From Anthopleura xanthogrammica (taxonomy: Eukaryota; Cnidaria; Anthozoa; Actiniaria; Actiniidae), in assembly GCA_964019055.1 (NCBI GenBank), contig OZ025206.1, positions 28,903,012 through 28,967,011 on the forward strand: 64,000 nucleotides of DNA, given 5' to 3'. The notes under the pieces were generated by a model, which saw only the letters and a list, made by a program, of their open reading frames with translations, had not been told where the DNA came from and searched no databases. The number at the start of each line of letters is the position of its first letter. Within the stretch, counting starts at the first letter, position 1. Below, piece by piece: positions 9,970-21,590 of the stretch. The translations under genes were made by a program, and so were the position numbers.

Positions 9970-11475
9970 GATACCTACTCTATCTGATCCTGAAATCTCA
10001 TTCAATCTTGATCCTCAAACATATGAACAGATTTCACGCGTGATTCGAAAAATGAAAGCTTCTGGAGCTCCATGTCCTCTAGACCAACTCTCAATCATCT
10101 GCTTCAAAAGATGTCCCTATCTTCGTACGTATTTGTCTGAGATTATCCATGCAGTTTGGACGTCTGGATCGGTCGCTACTGAATGGAAAAGAGCTTGTAC
10201 CATTCTTATTCATAAAAAAGGAAACACTAATGACCCTGCGAACTTTCGCCCCATTACTTTGCAATCTGTTCCTTTAAAAGTATTCACTTCATGTCTTCGT
10301 AACTCGATTTTCAACTTTCTTGCCGCCAATAATCTTATTGAAAACGAGATTCAGAAAGGATTTACACCTGGATTGTGTGGAACTGTTGAGCACACTGCTC
10401 AAATGGCTAAAATCATAAAGAAAGCCCGCACTAAACAACGCTCACTAGTCATAACCCTTCTTGATCTCAAAAATGCTTTTGGTGAAGTACATCATAATTT
10501 GATTCAAACTGTCCTCGGCTATCATCACATTCCAGACCACATCAAGCTGCTAATAAAAAGTTTGTATACTGATTTTAAAACTTCCATAATTACTCCTCGG
10601 TTTCGCACACCTTTTGCATCTGTTGGCCGCGGAGTCCTTCAAGGTGATTGTCTCAGCCCTTTACTTTTTAACCTGTGTTTTAACACTTTCATTCAACACA
10701 TTAAATCAGAGAAATATCGTCAATTTGGCTTTTCCTTCCAGTTCCTTAATCCACTTCACTGGTTCCAGTTTGCCGATCTTTACCATCGCTTAACTCTCTT
10801 TGGTCCTCTGCTCAATCTAAACTGCCTAAGAACATCTATAACTTTACCATTCGATACATCAACAACTTTCTTCCTACTCGTAAAAACCTTATAAAGTGGG
10901 GTATATCACCAAGTACCGACTGCTCCTTATGCTTTAATCCTGAAACTCTTCTTCATGTCGTCGTTGGATGTCAGCACTACCTTGAACGGTTTACCTGGAG
11001 ACATAACTCAGTTCTCAACTTTCTTGCCACTTTACTACAACCTGTTAACAATTCTTCCCTCTACGCCGACATTGATAGTTTTCAACGCCCATCTGTCATA
11101 ACTGGTGACGCCCATCGTCCCGACCTACTACTGTTAACATCATCTGAATGCCTCTATGTTCTAGAACTGAATGTGGGGTTTGAGTCAAATCTCAAAAATA
11201 ACGCTGAACGCAAAAAAGAAAAATACGAAAACACTGTCAAAAGCTTAAGTAGTGATTTCAAATGCGTTAAATTTGTAAACCTGTCTATAAGTTCTCTTGG
11301 TGTTTTCTCTGATGAATGTTCCACTTTTATAGAAATGATTAACAACACCGCTCGAAATAAAAGATTCCTTATCCATAAAACCAAAAATAAGTCAATATTT
11401 CTAGATAATGTTTACGAAATAGAGCTCTCTCCGTGTGTGGCCCCCCAGCCTGTACAAGATAGTACGTTCCGGTGA
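9970..11475 (+). mobile_element. LINE of the restriction-like-endonuclease group, palm-deleted
   Basis: The first frame (to 10894) carries fingers and palm motifs of a non-LTR reverse transcriptase: ANFRPITLQSVPLKVF, LLDLKNAFGEVHH, GVLQGDCLSPLLFNLCFN and the start of the FADD box, reading FQFAD then unrelated residues. A second frame (about 10798-11474) then shows a CX2CX7HX4C zinc knuckle (CSLCFNPETLLHVVVGC) and a PD-(D/E)XK-like nuclease (HRPDLLLL, then YVLELNVGFE). The order RT, knuckle, nuclease is that of R2/NeSL/Hero-type LINEs. Loss of the FADD region and the frame change mean it is dead. Confidence 0.85.
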
Positions 11476-12205
11476 TAGATAGTACGTTCCGGTGATTGGC
11501 GCCCCCGTGTAGGCAGCTAGAAGGCTGCAATTGGATGGCCGAGGTAGGTAGGTAGGTAGGTCGGTGCAGTTCGATTGCTACAGTGATCTCTAAACGTTCT
11601 GGTTTTCCTCTGCATAAATTTTACATTCCGTTCAACTAAACATTGGTCTTGTTTCTCGCTGTCATCGAGCGGTTTTTAGTCTAGGCAAAGGTCAACGTTT
11701 GTCATGTACCCTCCCCCACACAGCCAATGATTTGTTATGCGGGAGACACGAATTGTCTCTCACGACTACAATCAATTGAACAATTTTTCCAGTGTTGTCA
11801 TGTACGAAACATCCAATTGTAAAAAACGAAAAACATACACCGTTGAATCCGTGGTGTGTGGCCCCCCAGCAATTTTTGGATTAGATGTGTTGGATATTTA
11901 TTGGGCGAAGGGTAGCCAGTGAAAAATTTGCTGTGAAACAGATTTCTGGCGATTTACGGCCTGTTGAAGCAAAGCACCCGAGTCTGAGGATTCCTACCTT
12001 GACTTCGTCTTTAGAGAGGTGATAAAATTTCCTAAAATCGCCTTAAAATGCAACCAAACCGTCAGCAAACCACAAAACATGCAATAAAACATTGATATAC
12101 CGGTAAAGAAACAATAAAATATGAAATTTATTTTATTTTAAAGAAATTTTTTGATCTGCCATACATCCTCTCTATATATATTCAGAACCATAGCTTGGGC
12201 TACTT
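11476..12205. other. Spacer with dispersed repeats, no gene seen
   Basis: It contains a short GTAGGTAGG tetranucleotide run (11544-11564) and the inverted partner of the 3547 repeat (11743-11840). It also has the second copy of a 17-base direct repeat (11854-11870; first copy 11433-11449). No exon or known protein is visible. Confidence 0.6.
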
Positions 12206-12206
12206 G

Positions 12207-12420
12207 TGCAGTATCTTACACATTTCGTGGATCTAAACTCAGCAGGTGTTGTGCTTGTATGCTGACAAGTTCCGGAGTTATCCAGAGTTTTTTACACTCC
12301 ATTTCAAGGTAGCCTTAATAAAAAAGGAAAATGGGAAAGGACATGTGAAGGTGCATGAGATTTCAAGTTACCAAGATATCACGTTATCCACGACGAAAAA
12401 TATATTCTTACATTCTAAGG
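12207..12420 (+). promoter_or_regulatory. Upstream region of esterase, duplicated at 30318-30525
   Basis: This ~215-base non-coding block lies 290-500 bases upstream of the esterase start. It is about 90% alike to 30318-30525, in front of the broken paralogue. Conservation ahead of both copies shows the duplication included upstream DNA, possibly the promoter or a 5' untranslated exon. No TATA box can be assigned with confidence. Confidence 0.45.
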
Positions 12421-12711
12421 CAACGATGTAAAATGAAAATATGATCCTAAGATATATAGTTTATTCAGTCAGTCAGGTTTCATGCAACAAGGGAATGTTG
12501 GTATCAATTTTACATTATCATCCAAATGACAGGGTGTGTTCATGTGAAACAGATGAATCAACAGGTTGTTTCTCCATAATTAATAATGACCTACATATTT
12601 GTCATGTCTCCACCTCCCACATTGTATGGTAGGACATAAAACTGAGTCATTTTCACCAGCCAGTATCAGAGGATATCGCCTGTTAGCAGAACTTACATTG
12701 GTTTCAGAACG

Positions 12712-14529
12712 ATGTCAGTGCTGCATATCTTTCTTTTTCTTTCTCTCCTGTATCATCATGGTTTACTCGTGTCTGCAACAAACGTCACAGTCTTAACACA
12801 ACAAGGTTATGTTCGTGGAATACGAGAACAAGTTCCACTCCACAATGGAATAAATTATACCATGAACAAGTTCCTGGGTATTCCATATGCGAAATCGCAA
12901 ACAACAAAACTTCGTTTTAAACGCCCACAACCTCTTGAGAACAAACGGAGAACAGACGACTACGATGCCACATACAACCGACCAGTATGTTTACAATTTG
13001 TGGAAAAGAACCCATACATTTCATCTATAAAACATGCCTGGCGTGGGCCCCACGGCAAAATGTTTGACCCTAGTCAAGACATGAGCGAAGATTGTCTTTA
13101 CCTGAATATCTATACCCCAAGTACACTTTGCTACCGTAAATATCCAGTGATGGTCCATATTCACGGAGGAAGCTATGTGGCAGGCACCCCTATTCGTGAC
13201 GTATCCCCAGGCGAGTATCTTCCATGGCATGGTGTTGTTCTTGTCACCATCCAGTATAGACTCGACGCATTTGGGTTCTTTACCACGGGGGACTCAGAGG
13301 CACCGGGGAATTTGGGTCTTTTTGACCAGATAGAGGCCCTGAAATGGATTCAAAACAATATCCATAGCTTTTGTGGCGATAAAAGTAGCGTCACTCTACT
13401 CGGTGAAAGCGCTGGAGGATCAAGTGTCTCCTTACATTATTTATCACCTCTGTCCAAAGATCTTTTTCATCGTGGAATCGCTGTGAGCGGCGTTGCCTTG
13501 GCTCCCTTTGCCTTCAAACCAAAAACCACTGTCTTGAAAGCCAGCAAAACTCTTATTAGGGCTTCAGGCTGCAAAAAACTAAACTCAGAATTAACTGTTA
13601 AATGCTTACGAGACCTGTCCAGCAATGCTATCGTCAAAAGCAACACAGATGGCTCCAATATGCAACCATTCGTTGACAATTACTTCCTATTAGACGAACC
13701 AAGAAAACTATTGGAAGAAGGAAGATTCAAGAAGCTTCCTTTAATGTCGGGCTTTGTCAGCAACGAAGGAATAAATGGGTTTTCAAACCCGAAAATAAAT
13801 AACACTAAGGACTACAAAAACTACTTAGATAAACAGTTTTTCCCGCAATCCTTAAAATTTACAAAGGAGCAAGTACCTATTGCCTTCGATGCCCTTGCGT
13901 ACCAGTACACACCTTGGGGTGACTTGGAAAGACCGGAAGCATTTCTCAACAACACCATAGATATGCGGACTGACTACCTAGTAATCGCGCCTACCCAAGC
14001 TGTCTTATCCTTCCATAGCAATCAAGGTGCTACTACATACATGTTTGAGTTCGCCTATCGCTCTCGTCACCACCCAAAGAAGGACTGGAAGGGAAAGGTG
14101 TTCCATGAAGATACAACGGCCTACAAGTTTGGTTTACCGTTACTAAAATCCCCCAAAACCGACCTGAAGTTTGATGACGATGATAGAACCATCAGTTCTA
14201 CGTTGATGAGGTTTTGTACCAATTTCGCCAAAACTGGCAACCCTACACCAATTTTAAAAACATGGAAACCTTTCGAAAGATATAACAAAGCTTGCTATAA
14301 ATTTAAATTACCACTGGATTTGAGAACCAGCAAGTACCCTCAACGAAGAATGGCGTTCTGGAACAGGTATTTCCCGACATTATTTCCATGTATGGAACGT
14401 ACTATTAAATCCTGGTATGGCCGATGCAAGAAAAGCGAAGCTCCCAAACCTTTACCATCACCTAAAGAAGAATCGAACCCCGCTAGTCTTGTGCGTGGAG
14501 CTCCAAACCAGGAAATAGTACTGTGGTAA
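12712..14529 (+). CDS. Secreted type-B carboxylesterase
   Basis: A 605-residue alpha/beta-hydrolase of the carboxylesterase/cholinesterase family, expected to cleave ester bonds of small substrates outside the cell or in the secretory pathway. Residues 1-22 form a signal peptide (hydrophobic IFLFLSLLYHHGLLVSA). The catalytic triad is visible: Ser233 in GESAGGSS, Glu352 in SNEG and His465 in VFHEDTTAYKFGLPL. The oxyanion HGGS is at 151-154, and family blocks EDCLYLNIYTP and NLGLFDQ are present. It is a single uninterrupted exon, of normal length plus a Lys/Pro/Ser-rich C-terminal tail. There is no transmembrane segment or GPI signal. AATAAA signals lie at about 14632 and 14793. A broken second copy lies at 33028-35520. 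The substrate cannot be told from the sequence. Confidence 0.93.
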   Translation: MSVLHIFLFLSLLYHHGLLVSATNVTVLTQQGYVRGIREQVPLHNGINYTMNKFLGIPYAKSQTTKLRFKRPQPLENKRRTDDYDATYNRPVCLQFVEKNPYISSIKHAWRGPHGKMFDPSQDMSEDCLYLNIYTPSTLCYRKYPVMVHIHGGSYVAGTPIRDVSPGEYLPWHGVVLVTIQYRLDAFGFFTTGDSEAPGNLGLFDQIEALKWIQNNIHSFCGDKSSVTLLGESAGGSSVSLHYLSPLSKDLFHRGIAVSGVALAPFAFKPKTTVLKASKTLIRASGCKKLNSELTVKCLRDLSSNAIVKSNTDGSNMQPFVDNYFLLDEPRKLLEEGRFKKLPLMSGFVSNEGINGFSNPKINNTKDYKNYLDKQFFPQSLKFTKEQVPIAFDALAYQYTPWGDLERPEAFLNNTIDMRTDYLVIAPTQAVLSFHSNQGATTYMFEFAYRSRHHPKKDWKGKVFHEDTTAYKFGLPLLKSPKTDLKFDDDDRTISSTLMRFCTNFAKTGNPTPILKTWKPFERYNKACYKFKLPLDLRTSKYPQRRMAFWNRYFPTLFPCMERTIKSWYGRCKKSEAPKPLPSPKEESNPASLVRGAPNQEIVLW

Positions 14530-15474
14530 GAAGGTGTGAGCCGCCACTTTCTCTCAATTTGGATACCAACTCTACTGAACCCTCACCGGACGGAAAAGAA
14601 TCATACTAACTCTATAAAGTAATCGAAATAGAATAAAATTATTAAAACTAAACTAAGAAGCTGTTGATAAAAACGCTAAAGGGGATTTACTATCCGATCA
14701 TCGAAAGAAACAGAATTGTAACCTCGGGCATTCCACAGGAAGCCCGTTCAATAAATGGCCTGTTTAAAAAAGACAACCATAGTAAGGAAATAAAATAAAG
14801 AATGAATAACTACAATGTCAAAAATTATCTTGTTAAATGTATTGGACTATGTTGAGACTTCAATGTTCAGCTATCAAATACAAGCACTGTGAATCCGTTT
14901 CCTTTTTATTCCCTTAATTGTTGTAACTCAGAAACAGTTTGAGTTCATGTTTATGCTATAATATTAGGGTTGATAAGGTCAGAAGAAAAAACTAGTTCCC
15001 TATTCCCTATTTGTGTGTAAAAGATAGTAAAACGTTCAAACCAAAACAAAATTAAATGAGATCATAGATTTGGTTGGTCAGTAAAATGTTTACTTTTTTC
15101 ATTTATTTTCAGTTCATTAGATTTGTATAAAAATGTGTTGTTCTTTTCTTACGAAAGAAATGCCACCAGTGAAATGGAATGAAAAGAGACAGAAAATAAA
15201 AGGGAACAAACTTGACGACAGGTGACCACGGGTGAATGCATGTCTGAGCCAAAGAAACTGAACCAAGAAAGCAAAGAAACATTAAGTTGCACTCCGACAG
15301 TGTCCGACAATCAAGAAAAGTTGATTTGCTATTTGGCGTAGTTTCCAGAAGATCGCCCCTTAAGTTAAATGAGGTAAAACATATAAGATTGGAAGTGGCA
15401 CATTACGTTTCACCAGCATTTAGGACCAAGCTAACCAAGCTTACGCAAGACCAAGCTTACGCTATCCCGACGAT
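14530..15474. other. Esterase 3' flank and spacer
   Basis: Bases 14530-14850 match 35521-35850, the 3' flank of the paralogue, and hold AATAAA-type polyadenylation signals. About 40 bases around 15388-15425 resemble 29668-29705. No gene is supported in the remainder. Confidence 0.6.
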
Positions 15475-16417
15475 TTTTTATACACTACACAGATCTGCCT
15501 CCAATCCTGCTGAACTGGTGCGCGGCATTTCTTAGAAATCGCAAACAACGTGTTAGAATCGGCCAAGATAAATCAGACTGGCGCCCTATCACTGCTGGTG
15601 TACCTCAAGGAACAAAGCTTGGACCTTTGTTCTTCTTAGTCATGATTAACGACCTTACCACAGCTGCCCCAATCTACAAATACATCGACGATTGCACAGT
15701 ATTTGAGGTAACATCCTCTTCGTGTGATTCATCTAACCTTCAGACGCACCTGGATACAACTAATCAATGGATTGTTAACAATAATATGCGAATCAACACC
15801 AAGAAGACCAAAGAGCTTGACATCTGTTTCGCTAAATCTCGACCTGTCTTACAGCCTTTAATGATCAACAATGTCCCACTGGACTGTGTCCAATCAACCA
15901 AACTCCTCGGAACTGGATTCAATCTGATCTCAAATGGGACTTGCATGTAAGAACTATCTGCAGCAAAGCAAGCAAACGTCTCTATGCTCTACGGTGTTTG
16001 AAGCAGAGTGGTGTACTTTCTAAAGATCTCTGTTCCATTCACTGCTGCTTTGTTCGACCTGTTATTGAATACGCGTGTCCTGTGTGGCACTCTTCACTGA
16101 CCAATGCTTTATCTGATGAACTTGAACAAATCCAGAAACGTGCTACAAAGATCATGCTTCCTGGACTTTCCTACCATGAGCGGCTTGCTCATTTGAGTAT
16201 ACCTACTCTTCAAGTGCGCAGAGAGGAGTTATGTCGCCGGTTTTATAAAACCATAAGACGTCCAGATGACAAACTTTTTGACCTTTTACCTACAATAAGC
16301 GAGTCAGTTTATTCCCTACGGAACCGAAGGAAAACTCCACTTTTTAAATGCAGAACCAAACGTTTTCAAAACAGTTACATTCCATATGCTGTTAAAAAGT
16401 GGGATGCTTCTCCATGA
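15475..16417 (+). mobile_element. LINE reverse-transcriptase palm to C-terminus, frameshifted
   Basis: Motifs in order: WCAAFLRNRKQRVRIG, AGVPQGTKLGPLFFLVMIND, the catalytic box as KYIDDCTVFE, an NxMRINTKKTK stretch, then after a frameshift near 15930 SKASKRLYALRCLK, VRPVIEYACPVWH and LEQIQKRATKIM. The end is YAVKKWDASP. The 5' half (endonuclease) is absent. At least one frameshift and a stop make it inactive. Confidence 0.85.
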
Positions 16418-16639
16418 ATTCTGATATTAGAGTTTAAATAATGTATATAATATTCACTTTTTTATATTCAGTTGTTGTATACACCTGCTTGCGGGAGCGT
16501 TGTCATGCAGCATTTGGGCATTTGTGGTTTCGGGATTGGGGGTGAATCGGAAGTACAAAGGAAAGTTCTGCTTCATGATCTTCTTTTGTGCTTTTGATTT
16601 ATTCCTAATCCACTGGGCTGCGGGTGTTCGGGTGTTGTG

Positions 16640-16975
16640 TGGCAACGTTCTTGCAAGTAGGTGTACGTAAATTATTAGCCTTTTTGAGCTTCTTCTTGAA
16701 GACCCCTAGAGATTTAATGGTTCGTATATTTTCAGGTAGCTTATTCCACAAGGTGGCTCCATCGTAACAAAAGCTACGTTTCAAGTAATCTGTCCTTGGT
16801 TTTGGTTCGTGCAGCTTCTCATCAGAGTTTCTTAACCTGTAGCCAGTGTCAGAATTAGTAAATCTTCATAAGATAAGCTGGGATTTTATCGTTTAGGGAT
16901 TTATAAACATAGACAGCTTAGTTTTCTGCTCCTTGAAGGACAATGACATATTGTCCCACCCAAGTCTGTCTAATA
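16640..16975 (-). mobile_element. LINE C-terminal fragment
   Basis: The minus strand gives YKSLNDKIPAYLMKIY in one frame, then TNSDTGYRLRNS, RSFCYDGATLWNKLPENIRT and FKKKLKK in another. This is the C-terminal end of another LINE family. It is only a remnant. Bases 16976-17544 hold no recognised gene. Confidence 0.75.
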
Positions 16976-17544
16976 CGGAAGAATTTTAGGTCGTAATAGG
17001 TTTTCCGTTTTGGTGTTGTCTTCTATCATTTTCTCATTCAAGTAAGCTTAACTCATCAACTACACTATCCGTGAGTGTGATAAACCTTCTTCACTTTGCT
17101 TCCTCTCTTTTTCTACTATTTTTGATGATAAAAACTTAACATAAAGGCTGGAAAAAAGGTCAAAAATATCATCAAATTTCTCGTTCTTCGACGATGTGGG
17201 AACTGCCATTTTGATCTGAGAAACGGCGCTCGAAGACTTCAATGTGTGATTGGTTGATAGCAAAGTAGTTATGGCAACGGTGATATCTTCACATGCATGT
17301 GAAGGATATCATATCTTCACTGTGTAGAATGTACGAAGTTTTAGACACCTGATAAATCCTGGTATTTCATCGATATCTATATAATAAAGTGTGATATTGA
17401 GTGACATCAAAATGATGAGATTGATATTCCCACTCCCACCAGTGGGGATACGATTTTTATCAACACTGGTGGTGTCAAAATTCGACCAAAGTCAAATTCT
17501 CCATTATTTTTCATTGAAGGTATTATATAATAAACAGGACATAA

Positions 17545-17665
17545 CATGGCCGCTTGGAGATACGAATTGTATCTTCTCGTGTTGATATTATCTCTTACTC
17601 GTGAGAGATAATATCAACACTCGAAGATAAAATTCGTATCTCCGCGCGACCATGTAATATCCTAT
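17545..17665. repeat. Long perfect-type hairpin (foldback MITE)
   Basis: Two arms of about 55 bases pair across a short centre (TACTCGTG near 17597). GGAGATACGAATT, TATCTTC and TGTTGATATTATCTCT on the left return as their complements on the right with few mismatches. The flanks are TA-rich (TATATAAT left, TATATATATA right). It is a non-autonomous foldback element or hairpin-forming locus. No coding potential. Confidence 0.8.
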
Positions 17666-18587
17666 ATATATATATCGTTTTAAAGCTCATATGATAAAGA
17701 TTACGAAAAAAAATTTTTTGAAAGCAATTCATTAATTTGAAACGATGCCGGGGCTTTAAACACAAATCGGTTCCGTAGATGTGAACTAATGGACATGGCG
17801 TTAGAGCTTATATCCAAAACAACTTCACTAGGTGAATAAGCGAAAGATAAACTACTAAAGGGTGTGAGAGTTATTTGATTTTTTGATTCGTTAAAAAGAT
17901 ATTAAATATTTAAGTTGGAGTGTCGAAATATTTCCATGTCGGCTGACGTTTTACCGCATAAAAGACGAAATAATCAAAATATCAAAAATCGCTCACAACT
18001 TTTTGTTTATCCATACTTATTCATTCTTTTTTGCCAAATTTTATCGAAATGGAACCAAATCTATATACCTATCAATTAATTTAAAGATAGAGGATTGTTG
18101 TAAAATCGATCATGGAGATTTTAAGCTTTAAGAGAAAATGTCAGCAAAAATCGAACAAAATCAAAATTTGCCGGCAACAGGCGAAAGTTCGATTTCGCTC
18201 ATATTTTGGTATTAGGTAGGCCTATATGCGAAATATATCATGGTATGTTTCATTTGTCGAATTATGGCTTCATTTCCGAGAAAAACGAATTTGTCAATAA
18301 TTGACCCTTTGTGAGAGCCAAAATATACTCCAACTTCGGGGGGCTCGCGTGCATTTGCAAAAATATATACATGTTTAAATCTTAAAAAACTGTTTTATAT
18401 AATGTTTTAACTTTAAAAAGCTGAAATTTCATTGTCTTCCAATAAATTCATAAAGGTTTAAAAAAATATTTATCAGGGTACTTTGACGCCTTGTGAAAAG
18501 TAAAGAATTTTCAAAAAAAAAAATGTTTTCACCATGTGCTAAATAAAATAAAAGGCCGATATTGAGAAAATGAAAAGTCGAAATGAT
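17666..18587. other. Spacer, no gene seen
   Basis: AT-rich sequence with frequent stops in all frames and no recognisable exon or repeat boundary. Confidence 0.5.
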
Positions 18588-18598
18588 ATTCTAACCGT

Positions 18599-19640
18599 AG
18601 CCTGCGTAGCGGCGCATTTTGGGGGGGAGGGGGTGGGGAGCGAGAGAGGAGGACTGGGTAGGAGGGAAGAGGGAGGGACGCCTGCAATGATGCTATTGTT
18701 TTAGTGTTAAACGCCTACTCGTTGCTATCCAATCATAGTCATGATAGTCTTCGCGGAAAGGTAACCAATCACGGCTCAGCTTAGGTTTTCCCAAACATAT
18801 ATTTCATAGTGTAATCCATCGTTATATTATGATATTTCTCGATCATCTAATTCAACTCCGCTATACCTCCGGGCTATACCTACACATATTTCATTGAGTA
18901 AGCGATCATTATTAGTGATATCCTTCGTCCTACTATAAAGTCAACTCGGCTACCCAAACATATTTCATCAGTAGAGTAATCGTTATTCGTTATGATATTC
19001 CTCCTTCCAATAAGATTATTGAATAACTGAACTCCAAATAGCGAATGATTTCTTGATAGCCTGTAAATATCTGCGATCTGTTGCACATTGCAAACACAAT
19101 TGAGTGTTTGCCAGTTGTTATTTAATTTTCATCGAGATTTTCTAGCTACTCCGCCAGAGAGCATAAATATAACCCAATGGATTGAGCTTCTACGATTCTA
19201 TTGAGGCCGTTACAGTCAGTACAAATTCAAAGCCTCGACAATCTTGTTCGACAAGGGTCAAAGATCAAACTTTTCCCGTATCCAGTCGGTAACATGGCCA
19301 CTAAATTCTTACCAATAAATAACTGACGTATCGTTTGATATTTTTCTTTCTTTAGATTGAAGTTTTCGCCTTTAAATTCTTTTAGACTAGCAAGATACTA
19401 CAATTCTTAAAGTCTCTTCAAAATCTTTGTCGATAATTACTACTGTGCTGTTATATGTTATTTCAGAGATTGACATGTGATGATTGATGTCAGTCACCTC
19501 TCAACCAATAGGAATTTCCCGCACCCAGAATGAACGAGTAAAAACGCTTAAACAATAGCGTCATTGCAGGCGCTCCCTCACTTTCCCTCCTCCCCAGTCT
19601 CCCTCCCCCAAAAAACCCAAAATGCGCCGCTACGCAGGCT
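18599..19640. mobile_element. Non-autonomous TIR element with 11-bp target duplication
   Basis: The left end AGCCTGCGTAGCGGCGCATT recurs inverted at 19621-19640. Homology continues for about 100 bases through G-rich (left) and C-rich (right) tracts to GCCTGCAATGAYGCTATTGT. The 11 bases ATTCTAACCGT at 18588-18598 are repeated exactly at 19641-19651, as a target-site duplication should be. The ~800-base interior encodes nothing recognisable. Long TIRs with an 8-11 base duplication suggest a MULE- or P-like family, but no transposase is present to decide. Confidence 0.85.
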
Positions 19641-19651
19641 ATTCTAACCGT

Positions 19652-20581
19652 GACTAAAAGCATTTTTGGGGTTTTTTATTAAAATTAACCAACTTCAGGG
19701 ACCTCATACAATGAAACTATCTAACCTTCGGTATTGATAACATCATATTCATTTTACTTATCATCTATACTTTATTTATTATCATTACTAAACATTTCAC
19801 TACAATGTGGAATTTATGACGAATTTTCTCATCAGCCATACTTTTTCTTACTGTAAAAGTAGCTTCAAAACAAATGGCAATTTTACTATGGCCGAAACAT
19901 TAGAATCAATTGATATTTAAGGTATTAAAAGAGTTGTTCTTCATCTGGGCCAAACATTAGCTTGGCTAAGTTAGTTTTCGATATTCTACGAGCGGCCGAA
20001 GTTACCGGAATACGCCATTTCTTCTTGCCCGGCTTAGCTTTTGAAATGAACCAGAAAAATAGGCCTATCAACAATAATCAAACACTTGAGGTTTCAACAA
20101 TGCTTTTATATATAATTATAAGTTTCTAACCTTGTCGATGTAGAACTTAAGAGGCAGTCCGTGTAAGGTCGAGCAAAGTTGGAAATGGCTCAAAAATCGC
20201 CTATCCTCAAACTTTGCCTGAAGAAAGCCTATTATTTGCCCAGTACAATGGTGCAATTGGTTTTCCAAAAAAAACATTTTTCGATTTTTTAGAAGCGAAT
20301 AACAAATTTCGCTATTTGAGGGACGCGAGAGCGTGAAACTAGTGATTTTCAAAATTCGCTCATAGAAAAAGCAAAAGATCATTTGTAACCAAAGTTTGTA
20401 CAAATACTTTTGTACCTTAGAACTGTTAGCTGAACTTTATTTTTTTTAATTTTGACTAAATTTATTGGGAGATAATCGTCCTTGAATACGGCATACTTTC
20501 GCCTCTCTTTTGGGAGTGTAAAATAGGCGAAGTTCAAACTGGTCAAAACCAAGGTAGCCTGAAAAAAATAAAACCACTCAT
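19652..20581. other. Spacer with a dispersed repeat, no gene seen
   Basis: Bases about 19680-19745 are an inverted copy of 28868-28945. No exon with a recognisable product is present. A 95-codon minus frame at 20116-20403 has no family resemblance and is probably chance. Confidence 0.5.
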
Positions 20582-21590
20582 TTCCCCAGAAAGACCATTT
20601 ATTCTACTAGCTTTTTCCGATTAAAAGTCCGCGGGCACTTGCTTTGTGTTGCGAGGGAACTTCTTTCTTACTAACCAACTTTCACGTTTTGACGGCTCGA
20701 TCGTGCTCTGAATACATCCACGTAAGAAATAGTAAAAAAATTGTATAATTCAAAGAGACCATTGAAATGTCCCTAAAATTATCGTTGGAACTTGTGTGAA
20801 TATAAATTGGTACATTTTTCTTTTGTCAGATTTAATTTTAGTAAAGTTAATAGTTTTTTTTAGTAGCTTTTCAGAGCCTAGCATCTTACGAGCTAAATTA
20901 TGCAAATTACCTGTTTTGTTTACTTGCTCATTTCTTTACGGCTTCAAGAGCCGATCACAGATAAAATAGTATAAAGGCTGTTCTCACAAAACCCACATCG
21001 TAATCAAGGTAGTTTTTTAAAGCTAAAGGGGCTAAAGCTCTGAATTTTAAAATTCTGAAAACCGAATTCAGGTTTCAGCGCTTGATACGCGATCAAAATA
21101 TCACTACTGAAGAATGAAACGGTGAACTTGCATTGAAACCTTTAGTCTAGTGAAAGTCACAACTACCAGAATTATTCATTTAAAATTCAAGATTTCCTTA
21201 GGTTTTGCATTTAGTAAACCCTATCCTATGTAATTCCTTAAACTGCTAGGGTGTTTTGTTAAGTTTTCGCTCTTCTTTCTCTTCTTCTCGATCTCCTTTG
21301 ACTTCGACAGCGACTAATTAATATGATGTACAACAAGTAAACTTTTCGCTGGCAGCGGCCTGCAAAAACGGCTTTACCTCAGCTGGAAGAAGAATAAGAA
21401 AAAAATCCGACATCATATTAAAGATAGAGCAATTTGTCCACTCTGTCGTGAAATATAACCTTTCCTTCGTGGACTTGTTTCAAACTGCTCATTAACATAT
21501 CCCAACGTCCACCCCCAGGGGATGGGTTTGATACTTTGACGAAAATGGCGAAGTGCGGGATAGGAGTTTTACTTTCTACCGAATGCGGCT
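20582..21590 (+). repeat. 5' flank of DDE-like gene, repeat arm matching 4905-5872
   Basis: The segment is shared in inverted orientation with 4905-5872, about 15 kb away. It runs from TTTCCCCAGAAAGACC to the first codons of the DDE-like gene. Its presence in a second, unrelated place marks it as part of a repeated unit, probably including the promoter of that gene. Confidence 0.8.

Noticed and set aside
10040..11475. Host gene
   Set aside because: Reverse transcriptase, zinc knuckle and nuclease motifs in order identify a LINE, and the frame is broken.
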